Below, piece by piece: positions 18,785-30,609 of a stretch of 64,000 bases of DNA. This DNA comes from Prochlorococcus sp. AG-347-L02 (GTDB lineage: Bacteria; Cyanobacteriota; Cyanobacteriia; PCC-6307; Cyanobiaceae): contig QCCL01000001.1 in the NCBI GenBank assembly GCA_003281255.1, positions 204,964 through 268,963 on the forward strand, given 5' to 3'. A program made the translations under genes and the position numbers. Position 1 is the first letter of the stretch; each line of letters begins with the position of its first letter. A model generated the notes under the pieces. That model was not told the origin of the DNA. It worked only from the letters and a program-made list of their open reading frames with translations, and did no database searches.

Positions 18785-18886
18785 ATGATCTTTCAAATAG
18801 GTTGGGCATCACTTGCAGCAATTTTTACTTTTTCAATTGCCATGGTTGTTTGGGGAAGAAATGGGGACGGATCCATTGACATATGA
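18785..18886 (+). CDS. petN: Cytochrome b6-f complex subunit PetN
   Basis: [33 protein letters not shown]; below ORF-track cutoff. Confidence 0.93.
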   Translation: MIFQIGWASLAAIFTFSIAMVVWGRNGDGSIDI

Positions 18887-19023
18887 TTTCATTTTTAACT
18901 TATGAAGTCTATTTAAGTAAATTTCTTATCCTAACATCGTTTGTTTTACTCATATTTATAACATTAGCTGTAATTTATATATCCTATGTCTCTTGGAAAG
19001 ATAAAAAAAGATTAAAAAAATAG
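18883..19023 (+). CDS. Small one-TM protein overlapping petN stop (46 aa)
   Basis: [50 protein letters not shown] overlap with petN. Confidence 0.55.
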   Translation: MISFLTYEVYLSKFLILTSFVLLIFITLAVIYISYVSWKDKKRLKK

Positions 19024-19029
19024 ATATTA

Positions 19030-19683
19030 TTATTTTTGGTCTTTTTTCTTATCCTTAATTCTGAGTTCTTCAATTAATTCTTTTGCTTGTTGCATTTTTG
19101 ATAAAGTGCTCTTATAAATTCCAATATCTTTTTCTGCTTTATTAGCAGATAAGCTTAACTTCTCAAAAATATCAGAAATCATTTTATTTTTTTCTAATTC
19201 ATCTTTCTCTTTAAAATCTTGGGCGTTTGAAATTAATATATATATTCCTAAGTTCAAAATCCTTGAAGGATAAAGTTTAGAATTACTTTTTTCTATTGAT
19301 AATTTTAAAATATCTGCAGATGTTTTATCCTTGAATTCTTTTTGAGACTTTTTAGATATTTCATTAATTTCCTTCGCCTCAAAATTTGTGGAACTGCATA
19401 AAGATTCAAAAAGTAGGTCCAAGTGTTTTTCAGGTTGATATCCTTTCATTAATTCTTTGAATGTTTCGGTAAGACCGACACAAAAGAGATAATTTTGCAT
19501 AAATTCATTCTGATGGTTTAAAAGATTAAGTTCGACAAGCATTTCATCAACTATTTTTTTATATAAACCTGGAATGACGTAAGGAAATTTTTCATGAAAT
19601 AACTTTTTGCTATCTGAAACAGTCAATTTTTCTTTCAATTTTTTATATGTAAACCTTAATAAGGTTAGCGTATGTTGACTCAA
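19030..19683 (-). CDS. thf1: Thylakoid formation protein Thf1/Psb29 (true start may be internal)
   Basis: [34 protein letters not shown]. Confidence 0.9.
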   Translation of the reverse strand: MSQHTLTLLRFTYKKLKEKLTVSDSKKLFHEKFPYVIPGLYKKIVDEMLVELNLLNHQNEFMQNYLFCVGLTETFKELMKGYQPEKHLDLLFESLCSSTNFEAKEINEISKKSQKEFKDKTSADILKLSIEKSNSKLYPSRILNLGIYILISNAQDFKEKDELEKNKMISDIFEKLSLSANKAEKDIGIYKSTLSKMQQAKELIEELRIKDKKKDQK

Positions 19684-19718
19684 TATCGTTAATATCTAAT
19701 AAACAGATAAATATTATT

Positions 19719-20306
19719 ATGATCCCTTTAGTTTTAGAAGAATCAGGTGGTAGTGAAAGAGTCTTTGATATTTATTCGAGACTATTAAGAGAGAGAATAA
19801 TCTTTTTGGGAGAACAAGTTACTAGTGAAACTGCTAATAGAATTGTTGCTCAACTATTGTTCCTCGAGGCAGAGGATCCTGATAAGGACATTTATATGTA
19901 TATAAATTCACCTGGCGGATCCGTGTATGACGGATTGGGTATCTTCGACACAATGCAACATGTAAAGCCTGACATTCATACAGTTTGTGTTGGCTTAGCA
20001 GCTAGTATGGGTGCTTTTTTACTTGCAGCAGGTACTAAAGGTAAAAGAAGCAGCCTTAGACATTCAAGAATAATGATTCATCAACCACTTGGAGGTGCTA
20101 GAGGGCAAGCCAGTGATATAAGAATTCAAGCAGATGAAATTTTGTTCTTAAAAGAACGACTAAATACTGAATTATCAGAAAGAACTGGAAAGGATTATGA
20201 CACTATTAAAGAAGATACTGATAGAGATTTTTATATGTCACCTAACGAAGCGGTAGAGTACGGTTTAATTGATTTGGTGTTAGATAAGAAACCTATAAAA
20301 GTTTAG
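19719..20306 (+). CDS. clpP: ATP-dependent Clp protease proteolytic subunit
   Basis: [37 protein letters not shown]. Confidence 0.97.
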   Translation: MIPLVLEESGGSERVFDIYSRLLRERIIFLGEQVTSETANRIVAQLLFLEAEDPDKDIYMYINSPGGSVYDGLGIFDTMQHVKPDIHTVCVGLAASMGAFLLAAGTKGKRSSLRHSRIMIHQPLGGARGQASDIRIQADEILFLKERLNTELSERTGKDYDTIKEDTDRDFYMSPNEAVEYGLIDLVLDKKPIKV

Positions 20307-22216
20307 CTTAATAATTGAGGTGTTCTCTCTTTCTTAGGTATTTTAGTGAATTTGGAGAGAATACTTACAAATTCATCACCATCTAATGTTTCTTTTTCGA
20401 TTAATAGGTCAACTATCTTATCCATAGCTTCTCTATTTTTGCTTACTATATCGTAGGTTTCTTTATAACATTCCTTGACCATTACTCTTACACTTTCATC
20501 TATTTGTTTAGAGATTGAATCAGAAACTTCACTTCTAGTCATCAAATCTCTACCAACAAATACTTCTTGATTACCACTTTCTAAAGCTATTGGACCTAAA
20601 TTACTCATTCCAAATCTAGTAACCATTTGACGGGCCATTGAAGCAACTTGTTGGAAATCACCTCCCGCTCCTGTTGTAATTTCACCTTCTCCAAAAACTA
20701 CATCTTCAGCAGCTCTTCCTCCTAGAGCACCCATTATCCTTGCTTTTAATTGCGCCCTGCTTACAAGGGTTTGTTCATCGTCTGGGGTAAACCAAGTTAA
20801 TCCTTTAGCTTGACCTCTTGGAATGACGGTTACTTTTTGAACAGGATCATGGGCTTTAACAAGTGAACCTATGAGAGCATGACCAACTTCATGATAAGCA
20901 ATTAATCTCTTGCTTCTACCATCAGTTAATGGAGAACCTTCCATTCCTGCGACAATCCTGTCTACAGAGTCATCAATTTCTGAGATACTTATAGAGTCTT
21001 TTCTCCTCCTAGCGGTTAATATAGCAGCTTCATTTAATAAATTTGCTAAATCTGCCCCGGTAAATCCTGGTGTTCTTCTCGCAATGCTTTCAAGCGTTAA
21101 ATCCTCTTGAAGTTTCTTATTCCTAGCATGGACTTCCAGTATTGATAATCTGCCCTTGATATCAGGTGCATCTACAGTTACCTGTCGATCAAATCTGCCT
21201 GGTCTCATTAGAGCTGAGTCTAAAACATCTGGCCTGTTTGTGGCTGCAATTATTATTATGCCACTATTACCTTCGAAGCCATCCATTTCAGTAAGTAGTT
21301 GGTTGAGAGTTTGTTCTCTCTCATCATTGCCCCCACCAATACCTGCACCTCTTTGCCTACCGACAGCATCGATTTCATCAATAAAAATTAAACAAGGACT
21401 ATTCTCTTTAGCTCTTTTGAAAAGGTCTCTAACTCTACTAGCGCCAACACCAACAAACATTTCAACAAATTCAGAACCCGATAATGAGAAAAATGGCACA
21501 CCTGCTTCACCTGCAATTGCTTTAGCTAAGAGGGTTTTACCAGTACCAGGAGGCCCTACTAATAGAACACCTTTGGGAATTCTTGCACCTACAGAAGTAA
21601 ATTTTTCTGGTTTTTTCAGAAAAGTGACAACTTCTTGCAAATCCTGTTTGGCTTCATTAACACCAGCAACATCATCGAAAACAACTCCTGTTTCAGCTTC
21701 CATGGCAAATCTTGCCTTTGTTTTCCCAAACTGCATTGCTTGACCAGGGCCCCCAGGCATACCATTTGACCTCCTCGCTAACAAAATTAAACCTCCAATT
21801 AAGATAGCCGGGAAGAGTAAATTACCCAAAATTCCTAATGCAGGAGGAGCTGTTTTAACTGGATGCACATCAAAACTGATACCCTCATTTTTTAAAATAT
21901 TAATAAGTTCTGGTGTTAGGCCGGGAAGATCTACCCGCAACCTTTGAACTTTATTATCTAAATCCGAATCTATCGTCTCTATAACTGCATTTCTTCCTCC
22001 TTCAAAAATATCGACAGATGTAACCCTTCCTGAATCAATGTAATCTAAAAATCTGCCATAACTAACTCTGGCTACCGCAGAATTTCTTGGAGCTACAGTA
22101 GTCCCATTCGATTTGAGTGAATCAATATTACTTGAAGATAAAAATTGGTAGGAAAGTACTATTACTAAAAGTATAGGTAAAGCCCATAAAATTAATGTTT
22201 TAAATTTCTGATTCAT
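20303..22216 (-). CDS. ftsH: ATP-dependent zinc metalloprotease FtsH
   Basis: [28 protein letters not shown]. Start chosen at MNQKFK rather than upstream MIHST. Confidence 0.97.
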   Translation of the reverse strand: MNQKFKTLILWALPILLVIVLSYQFLSSSNIDSLKSNGTTVAPRNSAVARVSYGRFLDYIDSGRVTSVDIFEGGRNAVIETIDSDLDNKVQRLRVDLPGLTPELINILKNEGISFDVHPVKTAPPALGILGNLLFPAILIGGLILLARRSNGMPGGPGQAMQFGKTKARFAMEAETGVVFDDVAGVNEAKQDLQEVVTFLKKPEKFTSVGARIPKGVLLVGPPGTGKTLLAKAIAGEAGVPFFSLSGSEFVEMFVGVGASRVRDLFKRAKENSPCLIFIDEIDAVGRQRGAGIGGGNDEREQTLNQLLTEMDGFEGNSGIIIIAATNRPDVLDSALMRPGRFDRQVTVDAPDIKGRLSILEVHARNKKLQEDLTLESIARRTPGFTGADLANLLNEAAILTARRRKDSISISEIDDSVDRIVAGMEGSPLTDGRSKRLIAYHEVGHALIGSLVKAHDPVQKVTVIPRGQAKGLTWFTPDDEQTLVSRAQLKARIMGALGGRAAEDVVFGEGEITTGAGGDFQQVASMARQMVTRFGMSNLGPIALESGNQEVFVGRDLMTRSEVSDSISKQIDESVRVMVKECYKETYDIVSKNREAMDKIVDLLIEKETLDGDEFVSILSKFTKIPKKERTPQLLS

Positions 22217-22323
22217 TAATCTGTAGAAAGTTAATTCTAAGATTGTAGAATGAATCAATGCATTTCGTTGATATTTTCTCTATCTTTATGCTTATACTGC
22301 TATTGAATGTAACCGATTTATAA

Positions 22324-22533
22324 ATGAAATTTGAGATTAACGATAAGGTTAAGTTGATTGCCCCTGTCTCTTACTTGAAGACTTCAGATAATATGCCGAT
22401 GTTAAGACCACCTGATCTAGTGGCAATTGATGAAATTGGAGAAATCCTATCAATTAAATCTCCAGATACTGTTGAAGTAAAGTTTAGAAGAGGTTCTTTT
22501 TTAATCGATATTGATAAAATTGAGAAAAAATAA
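22324..22533 (+). CDS. SipA-like regulatory protein (DUF3148)
   Basis: Short beta-rich sequence with MLRPPDLV, EVKFRRGSFLID. Confidence 0.65.
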   Translation: MKFEINDKVKLIAPVSYLKTSDNMPMLRPPDLVAIDEIGEILSIKSPDTVEVKFRRGSFLIDIDKIEKK

Positions 22534-22534
22534 T

Positions 22535-23752
22535 TTAAAAATTTTTCTTCCACTTATTAGATATTTCTAAACATATTTTTTCATTTCCAGAAATACTCAG
22601 AAAAGGTTTTGAAAAATACTTATTTGTTAATTTAAAAATATCTAACGATGAAATTTCCTCTATTTTTGAATTTAAATCGTTCTCAGAAATTGGTGAAATA
22701 CCATAACTAATTAACTGTATCTTTCTCTGTAAAATTTCATCAAGTGATTGGTTGCCTAATAGAAAAGAACCTTTTAGTTTCTCTCTTGCTAAAAATATTT
22801 CAGCATCAGTTAACGGATTAAAAAGTAAATTTTTCCATAGTGTTGATAAAAGTTCAAAAGCAAAAAGTGCTTGCTCATTAGAAACGGATAAATAAATTAA
22901 AAATGGGGCATTCCCACTCCTGATAGGATAATAAACACCTAAATCGTAAGTGATACCATGTTTTTCTCTAAAAAGTTTAAATAAAGCAGCGCTCATTCCA
23001 TAAGATAAGTATGACTCCAAAACCTTAAGAGGAAAATATTCACTACTTCTTCGCGAGCAGGTTTGATCCCCCATCATTATTATTGTTTGATTTGAATCAT
23101 TATTAATGTAATCAAATCTATTCGTAGAATTTAAATTATGATTTAAAGGATTTGATTTTTCTTTTAAGATTTTTTTTTCTAATGTTTCAAAATTTTCTCC
23201 ATTTATTTCGGGATTATTTGAAATTAAATACTTTTCTCTATTTTTTAAATTTTTAAACTCAAGCAAAACATCTTCATGGGTAATCTTTGAGACATCATCA
23301 GCATTGCCGATTGTGTTGAAAGCATAAGGGTGATTTGAGTAAACAATTTTTCTCCATCTTTCAAAACAGATATTGAATGGATTCTCTTTATCTTTTTTTA
23401 TGTGATCAATAGAAGATTTTTTTACTTTTTTAAATTCAGTTTCCGAAAGGATTGGCTTATTAACTATTAAATCCAATAAAGGTAATAATTTACTGAAATG
23501 TTCATTTAGGGATTTAATACTAATTAAAATACCATCCTCAAATATTTCTTGATTTAATTCTGCTCCATAGGACTCAATATAGTCAGAGAGTGTGAAATTG
23601 TTAAAACCTTCACATCCTCTGGTAAGTAATGAACAAAGGATCTTGTTTATCCCTTTTTTGCCAGCACTATCCATATCACTCCCCCCTTTAATCCAAATTG
23701 AAGCGGTTGAAAAATTTCTTTTTTTATTATTTAAAAAATATCTTTTCAACAT
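22535..23752 (-). CDS. M16-family peptidase homologue, probably non-catalytic partner
   Basis: M16-like fold sequence, no HxxEH motif; overlaps next M16 gene. Confidence 0.8.
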   Translation of the reverse strand: MLKRYFLNNKKRNFSTASIWIKGGSDMDSAGKKGINKILCSLLTRGCEGFNNFTLSDYIESYGAELNQEIFEDGILISIKSLNEHFSKLLPLLDLIVNKPILSETEFKKVKKSSIDHIKKDKENPFNICFERWRKIVYSNHPYAFNTIGNADDVSKITHEDVLLEFKNLKNREKYLISNNPEINGENFETLEKKILKEKSNPLNHNLNSTNRFDYINNDSNQTIIMMGDQTCSRRSSEYFPLKVLESYLSYGMSAALFKLFREKHGITYDLGVYYPIRSGNAPFLIYLSVSNEQALFAFELLSTLWKNLLFNPLTDAEIFLAREKLKGSFLLGNQSLDEILQRKIQLISYGISPISENDLNSKIEEISSLDIFKLTNKYFSKPFLSISGNEKICLEISNKWKKNF

Positions 23753-24996
23753 TTACCAGGGGATGCAACTAAAGTGAATTTCTCTCCACGGATATATTCT
23801 GTGATCTCTTTGAAGTTATCCAAGTCATTCCAATATTTTAAATGACTCTCTAAATTATTTATTGAAGATTTTCTCCCCCAAAGAAGTTCATTTCCAAAAA
23901 ATGAAGAGAGTTGTGTAGATGTCTCTAAATTAAAGATGTAATTACTTTTGACAATATTTATTGCTTTTTTTATTTCATCCAAAGCCAAGGCTTTACAATT
24001 TGAGATCTCATCAATTGTTTTATTAATTTGCTTTTCTACTAAATCAATATCTTTGTACTCACAACTTGCTTCGATTATAAATAATCCTCCTAATTCTCCA
24101 GCATTTACATCTACATATACCGATTCAACAAGATTACTATCTTCTTTTAAAATTCTAACTAATCTGCTGTTCTTTCCAACAGATAATATTGATGCTAATG
24201 TCTCAAGACCAATAATATTTTTTTGATCATTTAGGTTTGGGATAAACCAAGCCATAAATATTCTTGAAAACTCTAAATTATCAAACTTAACAAACTCTCT
24301 GCCATTCCTAATTTTTAAAGAAGGTTTATTTTTAGGATTTATTAAATTTGGACTTTCTTTTATGCCAGATAGATCACTATTTTCAAAAATTTTATAAATT
24401 TCTTCAGAGATATTACCCGCAATTGCAATACAAATTTTTTCGGTAGTGTAATGGTTGCGGTGAAATTTCACAAGGTCATTTATCTCTAAATTTTTAATAC
24501 TATGCTCAGTTCCCAGAATCGAATTAGCATAATTCGGACTTAACCAAACCCTTTTCAAGAAATAATTAAATAGTCTTTCTTCAGGCTGATCATTTTGTTG
24601 TTTTATTTCATCAATAACTACCCCTTTTTCTTTTATAAATTCATCAGGATTAAAATCTGGAGCAACGACAATATTTGTCAAAAGAGCAAGTGATTCTTTA
24701 AAGTTACTGTGTGGAACCAGCACATGGTAATGAACATCATCATAACCAGTTGAAGCGTTACTTAATCCGCCTAATGATTCAATTTTATGGTCAAACTCAC
24801 CTGGCATTATTTTGTTAGATCCTTTAAAAATCATATGTTCTAGAAAATGAGCAGTGCCGTTTTTATCAACATCCTCAAATGAAGAACCTGCTTTGCACCA
24901 AATATCAATGCTTATTAGCGGCAATTCTTTATTATCCACAAACACACATCTAGTTTTGCTTGAATGGGTGTAGTAGTTAACATCTCCTACTTTCAT
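23746..24996 (-). CDS. M16-family zinc metallopeptidase
   Basis: HFLEHMIFKGS (HxxEH). Confidence 0.92.
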   Translation of the reverse strand: MKVGDVNYYTHSSKTRCVFVDNKELPLISIDIWCKAGSSFEDVDKNGTAHFLEHMIFKGSNKIMPGEFDHKIESLGGLSNASTGYDDVHYHVLVPHSNFKESLALLTNIVVAPDFNPDEFIKEKGVVIDEIKQQNDQPEERLFNYFLKRVWLSPNYANSILGTEHSIKNLEINDLVKFHRNHYTTEKICIAIAGNISEEIYKIFENSDLSGIKESPNLINPKNKPSLKIRNGREFVKFDNLEFSRIFMAWFIPNLNDQKNIIGLETLASILSVGKNSRLVRILKEDSNLVESVYVDVNAGELGGLFIIEASCEYKDIDLVEKQINKTIDEISNCKALALDEIKKAINIVKSNYIFNLETSTQLSSFFGNELLWGRKSSINNLESHLKYWNDLDNFKEITEYIRGEKFTLVASPGKC

Positions 24997-25013
24997 TTCG
25001 GTTCTCTCTTTAA

Positions 25014-25762
<749 letters not shown>

Positions 25763-25763
<1 letters not shown>

Positions 25764-26677
25764 TGAAATTAAAAATATTAAAAAATTTATTTATTTATTT
25801 TTTATTATTTACACCAATATCTCTTGGTGTTATTTCCTGTTCTGGAAATAATAAATCTAGTTCAAAATTTAAAGAGGAAGTAACTTCAGATTTCATACCT
25901 CCTATTACAGCTGTTGCCGCGCTTGGCCAACTTTCTCCTTCGGGAGAGATTAGAAAATTGGCAGCTCCAATAAGTCAGTTTGGCTCTTCCCCCCGAATTG
26001 TTGAAATTTTAGTAAATGAGGGAGATTTTGTAAAAAAAGGTGATACCCTAGCAATCTTTGAAAATGGAGAAAAATTAATTGCTGATCTTGAAAGAAACGA
26101 AAATCTTATTAATACTATTAACGAAGAAATTACCCTAAAGAAAGATCAAATTCAGAGGTATGAGTTAGCTTTGAACAAAGATGTATATTCTTTTGTAGAG
26201 TTTTCACAGAGAAAAGATGAATTATTAAAATTGCAAAAACATAAAATAAACCTTATCGGAGATCAAAAAAATATCAAGATAGATCTATTTAATTCAAAAC
26301 TAAGGAGTCCAATCGATGGTTTTATCCTTGGAATAAACACGAGAGTTGGTGAAAGGCCTCAAAATGAAGGGATTTTGGATATTGGTTCTAGTCAAAAAAT
26401 GGAAGCTTTGATAGAGGTTTATGAATCTGACATCGATAGAGTCTTTATCTCTCAGAATGTTGAATTGAGCAGTGAGAATGGAGGCTTCCAAAAAAATCTT
26501 AAGGGAAAGGTGATTAGGATTAGTCCTCAGGTAAAACAAAGAAAAGTTCTATCGACTGATCCAACAGGGGATGCTGATTCACGAATTATCGAGGTACTAG
26601 TAAAACTAGATCAAGATTCTATAGATATCGTTCAAAACTATGCAGGAATGAAAGTGATTGCAAAATTTATTCCCTAA
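25763..26677 (+). CDS. DevB/HlyD-type membrane fusion protein
   Basis: Lipoyl/HlyD features; followed by DevC- and DevA-type genes. Confidence 0.85.
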
Positions 26678-27849
26678 TGAGTTTTTCTTTTTTAAAATTT
26701 AGAAAAATACCATTAGCTTGGTTGTTATTAACTAGGCAACCATTAAGGCTAGCAGTTGCAATAGCTGGAATAAGTTTTGCAGGGATTTTGATGTTTATGC
26801 AATTAGGTTTTAGAGATGGTTTATTTGACACGAGCGTAACTATTCATAAACTTCTAGATGCCGATCTCGTTTTAATAAGTCCCAGATCAAAAAGTTCTAT
26901 AAGCATGAGTGGATTCCCAAAAAGAAGATTAATTCAAACTCTCGCAGTAGAAGATGTTGAAAAAACAGCTCCCGTTAATCTAAATTATTTACTTTGGAGG
27001 AATCCCGAAAATCTTAAAACTAGATCAATACTTGCATTAGGTTTTAATCCCTCCGATTCACTCCTTATAGATGAGGGATTCTCAAAGAAAGCTTATAAAT
27101 TGAGAAATCCATCAAGAGTTCTTTTTGACAAACTATCTAGACCTGAATTTGGACCGATTGAAGAATGGTTCTTATCTGAAAAAAAAGTTGAGACTGAGGT
27201 TGCTGGGAAAAGAGTAATTGTTGAGGGTCTTGTGGAGTTGGGACCATCTTTTGGTGCAGATGGTAATTTGATAACTAGTCGAGAAACCTTCTTAAGACTT
27301 TTCCCTGCTAATCCTCCTGGCAGTATAGAAATTGGTTTGGTAAAGCTAAAAAAAGGATCTGATCCTGAATTGATTTCCAGGATATTAAATAACTCACTCC
27401 CAAATGATGTTAGGGTTCTTACAAAAAATCAATTTATAGAATTTGAGAAGAATTATTGGAAAAATAGTACTGCAATAGGTTTTATATTTAGTTTGGGAGC
27501 ATTGATGGGTTTCGTTGTAGGGTGTGTGGTTGTTTATCAAATTCTCTATAGTGACGTTACAGATCACCTCCCAGAGTACGCCACCCTATTGGCAATGGGG
27601 TATAGACTTAAGTCCCTTTTCTTTGTTGTAGCTAGAGAAGGGTTTTTGTTGGCATTATTTGGATATTTACCTGCTTATTTCTCTGGTCAAATACTTTACT
27701 CAGTTATAAGAAGTTCCACTAGACTCCCTATAATAATGGACGCAGATAAAACTATTTTAATTTTCTTATTAGTTTTAGTTATGTGTATGGGGTCCGCCGC
27801 TGTTGCGATGCGTAAATTAGTTGACGCAGATCCTGCCGAAATTTTTTAA
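26677..27849 (+). CDS. DevC-type ABC exporter permease
   Basis: FtsX-like permease with large periplasmic loop. Confidence 0.87.
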   Translation: MSFSFLKFRKIPLAWLLLTRQPLRLAVAIAGISFAGILMFMQLGFRDGLFDTSVTIHKLLDADLVLISPRSKSSISMSGFPKRRLIQTLAVEDVEKTAPVNLNYLLWRNPENLKTRSILALGFNPSDSLLIDEGFSKKAYKLRNPSRVLFDKLSRPEFGPIEEWFLSEKKVETEVAGKRVIVEGLVELGPSFGADGNLITSRETFLRLFPANPPGSIEIGLVKLKKGSDPELISRILNNSLPNDVRVLTKNQFIEFEKNYWKNSTAIGFIFSLGALMGFVVGCVVVYQILYSDVTDHLPEYATLLAMGYRLKSLFFVVAREGFLLALFGYLPAYFSGQILYSVIRSSTRLPIIMDADKTILIFLLVLVMCMGSAAVAMRKLVDADPAEIF

Positions 27850-27862
27850 CAATTGAAGATAA

Positions 27863-28591
27863 ATGGTTAAAGCTAATAAATCAAAAAATAATGTTAAAAA
27901 CCTTAAAACAGTCTCAATAAATAATTTGAGTCACTTTTATGGAAAAAATGAGAATAAAAAACAAGTTCTTAATGACGTTAATCTAAATATTGACAAAGGA
28001 GAGTTGGTTCTTTTAAAAGGACCTTCTGGATGTGGTAAAACGACTCTTTTAACATTAATTGGTGCCTTGAGAACCTGTCAAAGTGGAGATTTAACTGTAT
28101 TAAATAATCAGTTAAATGGAGCATCAAGGAAAACTCGTCAGATTCTTAGAAGAAGTATTGGAATGATTTTTCAAGGTCACAATCTTCTGAGATGTTTAAC
28201 AGCAGAACAAAATGTCCAGATGGGCGCCGATTTAATAAAAGATTTAACATATTTGCAAAGACGTGAAATAGCACGGAATTGGTTGTCAGCAGTAGGATTA
28301 GAAGATCATCATAAAAAGTTGCCAAATGACTTATCTGGTGGGCAGAAACAGAGAGTGGCAATTGCTCGAGCTTTATCTGCCAACCCAAAACTTTTATTAG
28401 CTGATGAGCCCACTTCTGCTTTAGATAGTGTCACAGGAAGAGAAATAGTAACCCTTTTAAGGAAACTAGCAAAAGAACAAAATTGTTCTGTACTTATGGT
28501 GACCCATGATCCAAGAATTTCTGATATGGCTGACAGGATATTAAACATGGAAGATGGTAAAATATATAGTGCTCATAGTGAGCTAATATAA
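27863..28591 (+). CDS. DevA-type ABC exporter ATPase
   Basis: GPSGCGKTTLL, LSGGQKQRVAIARALS. Confidence 0.9.
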   Translation: MVKANKSKNNVKNLKTVSINNLSHFYGKNENKKQVLNDVNLNIDKGELVLLKGPSGCGKTTLLTLIGALRTCQSGDLTVLNNQLNGASRKTRQILRRSIGMIFQGHNLLRCLTAEQNVQMGADLIKDLTYLQRREIARNWLSAVGLEDHHKKLPNDLSGGQKQRVAIARALSANPKLLLADEPTSALDSVTGREIVTLLRKLAKEQNCSVLMVTHDPRISDMADRILNMEDGKIYSAHSELI

Positions 28592-28609
28592 TTAAAAGTT
28601 AAAAATTTT

Positions 28610-28759
28610 ATGTCTAAGAGAAGGAATCTAAAAAAAGAAAAGCAGGAACGTAATAGAGCCTATGCTAGAAAATTCAAAAAAAGGAAATTGAGAACTGATG
28701 GAAGACCTGATGGTGGAAACGTTACAGGTACAGCAAATAATGGCGGTGCAGCTGATTAA
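28610..28759 (+). CDS. Small basic protein (49 aa)
   Basis: MSKRRNLKKEKQERNRAYARKFKKRKLRTDGRPDGGNVTGTANNGGAAD. Confidence 0.5.
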   Translation: MSKRRNLKKEKQERNRAYARKFKKRKLRTDGRPDGGNVTGTANNGGAAD

Positions 28760-28819
28760 GGAATATCTTTTATTTTATCTTTTGGAGTTAAATATTTTAT
28801 GCATATTTAAGACATAATC

Positions 28820-29731
28820 ATGAATGTAAGTATTGTTATACCGACTTACAATAGATTACCTATATTAGAGAAATGTCTATTTGCGCTTGAGAATCAAAAA
28901 TTAAATACAAATATCACTAGTTATGAAGTAATAGTAGTTGATGATGGATCAACTGATGGGACAACTACATGGATAAATAAAAACAAAGATAATCTCCCAC
29001 ATGTTATTCTTTTTCAGCAAGAACATGGAGGTCCTGCACTTGCAAGAAATTTGGGAGTAATTAAATCAAAATATGAAATTATTATATTCATTGATAGTGA
29101 TCTTATTGTTTTAGACAATTTTATAAATTGCCACGTAGAAAAATTACTTGCCTCTTGGAGAAAAAATGAAAAAAAATGTTTTACCTATGGCTCGGTTGTC
29201 AATACATCTAATTTTCTAAATCCTCAGAGTGAAAAACATAAAATAATGGATACTTCTTTTGCATACTTTGCTACTGGGAATGTAGCAATATCAAAAGAAT
29301 TGATTTTAAGTGTGGGATTATTTGACACTTCTTTTAGTCTTTATGGTTGGGAGGATTTAGAACTTGGAGAAAGATTAAAAAAAATTGGGACAAAATTAAT
29401 TAAATGCCCAAATGCAGTAGGTTTTCATTGGCATCCGCCATTTAATTGCGAACAAATAGATTCTTTAATAGCTCAAGAAAAAGAGAGAGCAAACATGGCT
29501 TTAGTGTTTTATAAGAAACACCCAAATTTAAGGGTTAGATTTATGATTCAATTAACCCCTCTCCATAATTTACTTTGGCAAATTCTTTGCTTGGGAGGAC
29601 TAATCAGTGTTGACAGAATCCTTCCTTTATTAAAATTCTTAGTAAATATAAGAAGACATAGACTTGCACTTGAGATACTTAGGATCCCTCTAAATATGAT
29701 TTACATTAAACAGTTAACCAAATCAAGATAA
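28820..29731 (+). CDS. Family 2 glycosyltransferase
   Basis: VSIVIPTYNRLPILEKCL, VVDDGSTDGT, GWEDLELGERL. Confidence 0.9.
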   Translation: MNVSIVIPTYNRLPILEKCLFALENQKLNTNITSYEVIVVDDGSTDGTTTWINKNKDNLPHVILFQQEHGGPALARNLGVIKSKYEIIIFIDSDLIVLDNFINCHVEKLLASWRKNEKKCFTYGSVVNTSNFLNPQSEKHKIMDTSFAYFATGNVAISKELILSVGLFDTSFSLYGWEDLELGERLKKIGTKLIKCPNAVGFHWHPPFNCEQIDSLIAQEKERANMALVFYKKHPNLRVRFMIQLTPLHNLLWQILCLGGLISVDRILPLLKFLVNIRRHRLALEILRIPLNMIYIKQLTKSR

Positions 29732-29784
29732 AAAACTTTTAGAAATACACATCACTTGCTAAGATAGTTGAAATAAATTTCACA

Positions 29785-29848
29785 CATCTGACAGTTTCGG
29801 GTGAATTATTAATATTAATTCCCCGTCAGATGGAGGCTAACCCGAAAC
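29785..29848 (+). promoter_or_regulatory. Structured rpsB 5' leader with pseudoknot-type complementarity
   Basis: A catctgac 29785-29792 with A' gtcagatg 29825-29832; B gtttcgggt 29794-29802 with B' acccgaaac 29840-29848. Confidence 0.7.
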
Positions 29849-29860
29849 CCTTTTTAAATT

Positions 29861-30565
29861 ATGGCTGTTGTATCGCTATCAGAAATGATGGAAGCTGGTG
29901 CTCATTTCGGGCATCAAACTAGACGTTGGAATCCCAAGATGTCTAAGTATATATATTGCGCGAGAAATGGAGTTCATATTATTGATCTTGTAAAAACAGC
30001 ATTGTGTATGAACAATGCATATAAATGGACGAGAAACGCTGCAAAAAGTGGCAAACGTTTCCTATTCGTCGGTACAAAAAAACAAGCATCAGATGTAGTG
30101 GCTCAGGAAGCTACACGCTGTGGAGCTGCATACGTAAATCAAAGATGGCTTGGAGGAATGTTGACTAATTGGACAACAATGAAAGCTAGGATTGAAAGAT
30201 TAAAGGATCTAGAAAGAATGGAAAGTAGTGGTTCAATAGCAATGAGGCCTAAAAAGGAAGCTGCAGTATTAAGGAGAGAACTTGAAAGATTACAAAAATA
30301 CTTAGGTGGACTTAAGGGTATGAGAAGATTACCAGATGTAGTTGTATTGGTTGATCAGAGAAGAGAATCTAATGCAGTATTAGAAGCTAGAAAATTAGAT
30401 ATCTCATTAGTATCAATGTTGGATACAAATTGCGATCCGGATTTGTGTGAAGTTCCAATTCCTTGTAACGATGATGCAGTTAGATCTGTGCAACTTATTT
30501 TAGGAAGACTTGCGGATGCCATAAATGAGGGTAGAAAGGGCTCTAATGCCGAAAGAAAAAATTAA
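29861..30565 (+). CDS. rpsB: 30S ribosomal protein S2
   Basis: [29 protein letters not shown]. Confidence 0.98.
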   Translation: MAVVSLSEMMEAGAHFGHQTRRWNPKMSKYIYCARNGVHIIDLVKTALCMNNAYKWTRNAAKSGKRFLFVGTKKQASDVVAQEATRCGAAYVNQRWLGGMLTNWTTMKARIERLKDLERMESSGSIAMRPKKEAAVLRRELERLQKYLGGLKGMRRLPDVVVLVDQRRESNAVLEARKLDISLVSMLDTNCDPDLCEVPIPCNDDAVRSVQLILGRLADAINEGRKGSNAERKN

Positions 30566-30609
30566 ATTCCAATTTTAAACTTACTATTCACTATTTTTTA
30601 TTACTTCAA

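Noticed and set aside
21156-21743. 195-aa plus-strand ORF antisense to ftsH
   Set aside because: Shadow ORF of a well-conserved gene with low-complexity Ser/Pro/Leu composition.
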